Positions 5,399 to 8,355 of a stretch of DNA of 8,355 bases are shown here, piece after piece. This DNA is from Ignavibacteriales bacterium (GTDB taxonomy: Bacteria > Bacteroidota > Ignavibacteria > Ignavibacteriales > Ignavibacteriaceae). The translations under genes were made by a program, and so were the position numbers. Location of the stretch: positions 1 to 8,355 of the forward strand of contig DAIEML010000096.1 in the NCBI GenBank assembly GCA_027349615.1, written 5' to 3'. Each line of letters starts with the position of its first letter. Position 1 is the stretch's first letter. The notes beneath the pieces were generated by a model, which ran no database searches, was not told the DNA's origin, and was given only the letters and a program-made list of their open reading frames with translations.

Positions 5399-7165
5399 TT
5401 ACATTTCAATTCTCATAACAGGATAAATATCAAATTCCTTATCATAATAAGGCGATCGTTCATAGAAGAAATTAAGTCTTTCTCGAGGATTTTTTCTGAA
5501 CTTTTCATCGGTTGATAATTTTTGTTCAAATTCTTTTTTTAATGATGGATTTTCTTTTAACATTTGAAGTGCAACTTTTTCCATAACATAATTTTCAAAA
5601 TATTCTTTTCGCTCAAAGATTGAGTTGAAAAATCCCCATCTTAAAAATGAATCTTCCGATTTAGGTTCCAACAAATTTAAAATAACTCTTAACGTTCTTT
5701 GATTTGTGTAAATCAAATATGTTTCTTTAGGAAGATTAACCGTGTCTGTTAATTCATCATATTTACAATTAACGGTTTGGCGGCCTTCATACGAGCTTGA
5801 AGCAAGCTTTATATCTTTAAATTTATATTTCTTTACAACGAAAGTTTGAGAAGATTTTAATTCATTTACTTTTATTCCATGAAGTTCCATCCGATCAACA
5901 ATTTGTTTCCATTCTTTCGGAATTAAATAAGCTTTTGGAACTTGAACTGAATCAACCACATCCATTTGATTATAATATGGAATTTCACGATCTATTTTTT
6001 CTCCAGTATAAACTGTTTTAATCGTTCCTGAAATCCAGCTCGAATCAGAAATTGATTTTATTCCTTTGAAAAAAAAATCAGAATGTTTACTAGACAAATT
6101 AAACGTTACCGGCAAGTACGAATTTGGTTTTTCATATTTTTCAATGGTACTTTGATCTGCTTTTTTGTTTAACTCAATTAGTTCTTTAGGATGATCATTA
6201 GCATATTCGATAACCGATTCGAACATTGCTTTTGTAGAAAATACTCTGTCTTTGTAAGGCTTTAGCATATGAGTTTCAATTAATAATCCAGGCCTATTTT
6301 GAAGAGCCCAATAACCTTGCGAAAACCTTGGTGTAGCTGCCCAATCAACAATTCCTTTTGTCCAGTCTCTATCTTTAAATTCAAGGTAAGGAGCGACAAG
6401 ATAATCAGCAGCTTCAACTTTCTTTTCCATGAAAGGAATAAATTTTTCTTTAATCCAATTGCGTGAAAGGGAATTCATGTTTCTAAATCTTTCCATCGCA
6501 TAAGTAATTGTATATTGATAATCAGCTCCATCGGTTGTGTGTGAATCAATTAAAAAATCCGGTTGCCAAACTGAAAGTAGTTTCAACATCGATTTCATTT
6601 CAGGCGCGTCAGCTTTCATCCAGTCGCGGTTTAGATTTAAGTTTTGTGCAGTTGTCCGCCAACCCATTTCTTCCGGCCCATTTTGATTTATTCGATTATA
6701 TTTTCCAAAACGTTCATGCCCGTCAACATTGAAAATTGGAACAACTAAAAGTATAACGTGATTTAGAAGATTCTCTTTTTCTTTTGAAATTAAAATTTCT
6801 CTTAGCAAAATCATCGATGCATCTTTTCCTTCAATTTCACCGGCATGAATTCCATTTTCAATAAAAATTATTGGCTTTCCAGCTCTCTTTGCTTGAGCTG
6901 GAGTAAAAGATTTATCTTTTGAAACCAATAAACAGTATAGTTTTCTTCCTTGCGGCGAAACTCCAAATGATATTAACTTTGCAAAGCTTGAGTGGCTTTC
7001 TAATTTTTTAAAATAATTGATTGTCTCTTTGTAGGTTTCGGTTTGAAGATAATTTGATTTCTCAAACTTAGTTTGCCATTCATTATTGAGTTTTGTTTGT
7101 GAAGGAGCAATTTTTGTGCAGCTTAAAACGATAATGAGGAAAAAAGATAATTTTAGATATTTCAT
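5399..7165 (-). CDS. M14 family zinc carboxypeptidase, predicted lipoprotein
   Basis: A complete protein of 588 residues. MKYLKLSFFLIIVLSC gives a signal peptide with a lipobox-like VLSC, so Cys16 is probably lipidated and the enzyme sits in the envelope. The catalytic domain spans about residues 40-325. Zinc ligands are HAGE (His107, Glu110) and His209 in IDSHTTDG; substrate-binding residues are in NLNLNRDW (175-182, Arg180); the catalytic glutamate is probably Glu297 in GLLIETHML. NVDGHERF (146-153) is also typical. The family removes C-terminal residues from peptides, or acts on cell-wall peptides in some branches; specificity is not visible here. About 260 C-terminal residues (326-588) form an extra region with VPKEWKQIVDRMELHGIKV (409-433), seen in other Bacteroidota-type M14 proteins but without a known role. 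ATG 7163-7165 follows GGTGAG closely. It is transcribed alone and divergent from the TerB-like gene. Confidence 0.92.
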   Translation of the reverse strand: MKYLKLSFFLIIVLSCTKIAPSQTKLNNEWQTKFEKSNYLQTETYKETINYFKKLESHSSFAKLISFGVSPQGRKLYCLLVSKDKSFTPAQAKRAGKPIIFIENGIHAGEIEGKDASMILLREILISKEKENLLNHVILLVVPIFNVDGHERFGKYNRINQNGPEEMGWRTTAQNLNLNRDWMKADAPEMKSMLKLLSVWQPDFLIDSHTTDGADYQYTITYAMERFRNMNSLSRNWIKEKFIPFMEKKVEAADYLVAPYLEFKDRDWTKGIVDWAATPRFSQGYWALQNRPGLLIETHMLKPYKDRVFSTKAMFESVIEYANDHPKELIELNKKADQSTIEKYEKPNSYLPVTFNLSSKHSDFFFKGIKSISDSSWISGTIKTVYTGEKIDREIPYYNQMDVVDSVQVPKAYLIPKEWKQIVDRMELHGIKVNELKSSQTFVVKKYKFKDIKLASSSYEGRQTVNCKYDELTDTVNLPKETYLIYTNQRTLRVILNLLEPKSEDSFLRWGFFNSIFERKEYFENYVMEKVALQMLKENPSLKKEFEQKLSTDEKFRKNPRERLNFFYERSPYYDKEFDIYPVMRIEM

Positions 7166-7297
7166 CTCTCACCACTTAATATTTTTTAAGTTGATTAAAA
7201 TTAATGGAACAATATTCGATAATTTAATATCAAAAGTGACACGGTAGAAGAAAAATTTTTAATATTTTTATTTGTTGGATTTTCAAAAAGGATATAC

Positions 7298-7711
7298 ATG
7301 GAAATTTCGCAATTAGATAAAAGTAATTATTTAAAAGGACTTTTAATTGTAGCTAAAAAGGATAAACAATTAACTGAACAGGAGAAAAAGATATTAACAA
7401 GCATTGCAATGAAATTGGGATTTGCAAAAGATTTTTACGAAGATACAATCCGCAATTTATTGGTAAATAAATACATAATTGATAATCCCATAAAATTTTC
7501 TAAAAAGCAGATTGCAGAGTCTTTCATTTCAGATGGCTTAAAGCTTGCATATGCAGATAATATTGTTTCAGATGTTGAAATTGCTTGGCTGCGCAGCATA
7601 GCAAATGTGAACGATTTAAATAACGATTGGTTTGATAAACGAATGAAAAATTTTAAAGAAACATCTTCAAATCAGTTAAATTCTGAATTTGCTCTTTTAT
7701 CAATAATTTAA
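7298..7711 (+). CDS. TerB-like helical protein
   Basis: A 137-residue, all-helical, soluble protein. Two similar halves each carry the acidic turn seen in TerB/TerB-like proteins: AKKDKQLTEQEKKIL (19-33) and AYADNIVSDVEIAWLRSIA (84-102). Each is followed by a hydrophobic helix, with a central FSKKQIAESFISDGLKLA (67-84). TerB proteins of tellurite-resistance clusters bind metal through such acidic residues, but no other ter gene is near, so resistance should not be inferred. Many stand-alone TerB-like proteins have no assigned role. The start has AAAGGAT at 7 nt. It is divergent from the M14 gene (132 bp apart) and 181 bp ahead of tdh. The family assignment is by pattern only and is moderately sure. 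Confidence 0.7.
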   Translation: MEISQLDKSNYLKGLLIVAKKDKQLTEQEKKILTSIAMKLGFAKDFYEDTIRNLLVNKYIIDNPIKFSKKQIAESFISDGLKLAYADNIVSDVEIAWLRSIANVNDLNNDWFDKRMKNFKETSSNQLNSEFALLSII

Positions 7712-7794
7712 TTTTTCTTAATTAAAATTAATTCAGAGGATTTTAAGTATATAAAAATTTAATTCAATCTATATTTTAAAATCCGGTTGTTGTT

Positions 7795-7822
7795 TAATTT
7801 TCATATCTCTAATTTTCATATC
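7795..7822 (+). repeat. two near-tandem copies of TAATTTTCATATC upstream of tdh
   Basis: The 13-mer occurs at 7795-7807 and 7810-7822 (period 15), 71-98 bases before the tdh start. This could be an operator pair, or chance in A/T-rich DNA. The rest of the 7712-7892 gap shows no gene. Confidence 0.3.
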
Positions 7823-7892
7823 ACAATCATAAAATTTTATAGTACTTAATATTGCTTCAATAAACTGCATTTATATTTCAAAAGGATTTAAA

Positions 7893-8355
7893 ATGAAAAA
7901 GATGAAAGCGCTTGTAAAAAAATTTGCCGAACCTGGTTTATGGCTTGAAGAAGTTCCGATTCCTGAAATAGGAATAAATGATGTCTTAATTAAAATTCAT
8001 AAAACATCAATTTGCGGGACTGATATTCACATTTACAATTGGGATGAATGGGCACAAAAAACTATTCCTGTTCCGATGGTTGTCGGACATGAATACGTTG
8101 GAACTATTGAAGCAATTGGAAGCAATGTTCACGATGTTAAAATCGGCGAGTTAGTAAGCGGCGAAGGACATATTGTTTGCGGTTATTGCAGAAATTGCCG
8201 TGCAGGCAGAAGACATCTTTGCCCAAATACAAAAGGTGTTGGCGTAAATCGTCCTGGCTGTTTTGCAGAATATTTAAGTATTCCTGTTTCGAATGTATGG
8301 CATTGCGATCCATCAATTCCGGAAGATCTCTTTTCAATCTTTGATCCATTTGGAA
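7893..8355 (+). CDS. tdh: L-threonine 3-dehydrogenase, N-terminal 154 residues (runs off the window)
   Basis: A zinc-dependent medium-chain dehydrogenase that oxidises L-threonine to 2-amino-3-ketobutyrate with NAD+, the first step of threonine breakdown to glycine (cytoplasmic). The visible part follows E. coli Tdh closely: [14 protein letters not shown] (40-53) with catalytic-zinc Cys41, [12 protein letters not shown] (59-70) with His66 and Glu67, the structural-zinc cysteines at 96, 99, 102 and 110 in [15 protein letters not shown], then [13 protein letters not shown] (115-127) and IFDPFG at the edge. The NWDEW and GVNRPG blocks separate it from sorbitol and other alcohol dehydrogenases. 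The ATG at 7893 has AAAGGA 6 nt upstream; a second ATG at 7902 matches the E. coli start but is less well placed. The NAD-binding domain and C-terminus are outside the window. The partner kbl is not seen. Confidence 0.95.
   Translation, partial: MKKMKALVKKFAEPGLWLEEVPIPEIGINDVLIKIHKTSICGTDIHIYNWDEWAQKTIPVPMVVGHEYVGTIEAIGSNVHDVKIGELVSGEGHIVCGYCRNCRAGRRHLCPNTKGVGVNRPGCFAEYLSIPVSNVWHCDPSIPEDLFSIFDPFG

Noticed and set aside
6508..6732. Plus-strand frame of 74 codons inside the M14 gene
   Set aside because: Antisense to the catalytic domain, whose zinc and arginine motifs are clear.
7708..7731. TTAATTTT/AAAATTAA stem at the end of the TerB-like gene as a terminator
   Set aside because: Only A-T pairs and no following T-run; likely chance in A/T-rich DNA.
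8137..8349. Minus-strand frame of 70 codons at the right end
   Set aside because: Antisense of tdh; the protein shows no family features.
1..8355. CRISPR array, tRNA/rRNA, insertion sequence, toxin-antitoxin or defence system
   Set aside because: No regularly spaced repeats, cloverleaf, transposase or known defence domains were found on either strand; the gene set is mostly metabolic.

Overview
The window looks like a piece of an AT-rich genome (about one third G+C by eye) from the Bacteroidota/Ignavibacteria side of the tree. Support is indirect: A/T-ending codons throughout, AAGGA- or AGGTGA-type ribosome binding sites, a lipoprotein M14 peptidase, a GH31 alpha-glucosidase, and two tandem divergent cytidylate-kinase-like proteins. 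No RNA gene marks the lineage, so this placement is inference. Both ends lie inside genes, as in a metagenomic contig.

Layout. At the left edge (1-147) is a plus-strand fragment of a GH13_8-type 1,4-alpha-glucan branching enzyme. It butts head-on, across an overlap of about 18 bp, against a minus-strand GH31 alpha-glucosidase N-terminus with a signal peptide (127-705). Neither homology continues past the overlap, and the first 120 bases are about 50% G+C, so this is most likely an assembly chimera or a rearrangement breakpoint. Next on the minus strand is a small operon: a possible 31-codon leader ORF, a seven-transmembrane protein starting at TTG, and an unrecognised 110-residue soluble protein that overlaps it by 8 bp. 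A class II fumarase (fumC, minus) follows, with a perfect 10-bp hairpin just after its stop. A 361-bp AT-rich divergent intergenic region then leads into two plus-strand paralogues of the cytidylate-kinase-like family (about 57% identical in my hand alignment). These converge, with 23 bp between stops, on a minus-strand secreted or lipoprotein M14 zinc carboxypeptidase. Divergent from it is a small TerB-like protein (plus), and the window ends inside L-threonine 3-dehydrogenase (tdh, plus).

How the genes fit together. Most are independent housekeeping or accessory units: fumC in the TCA cycle, tdh in threonine catabolism, the M14 enzyme in outer-envelope peptide degradation, and GH31 and GlgB in alpha-glucan metabolism. 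The only pairs with real evidence of joint function are the overlapping 7TM/110-aa pair and the tandem kinase-like duplicates. I found no tRNA, rRNA, CRISPR array, transposase or defence cassette, and nothing that clearly amounts to a new multi-gene system. The best candidates for undescribed biology are the orphan 7TM protein with its unknown partner, and the kinase-like pair whose nucleotide-binding loops are degenerate.
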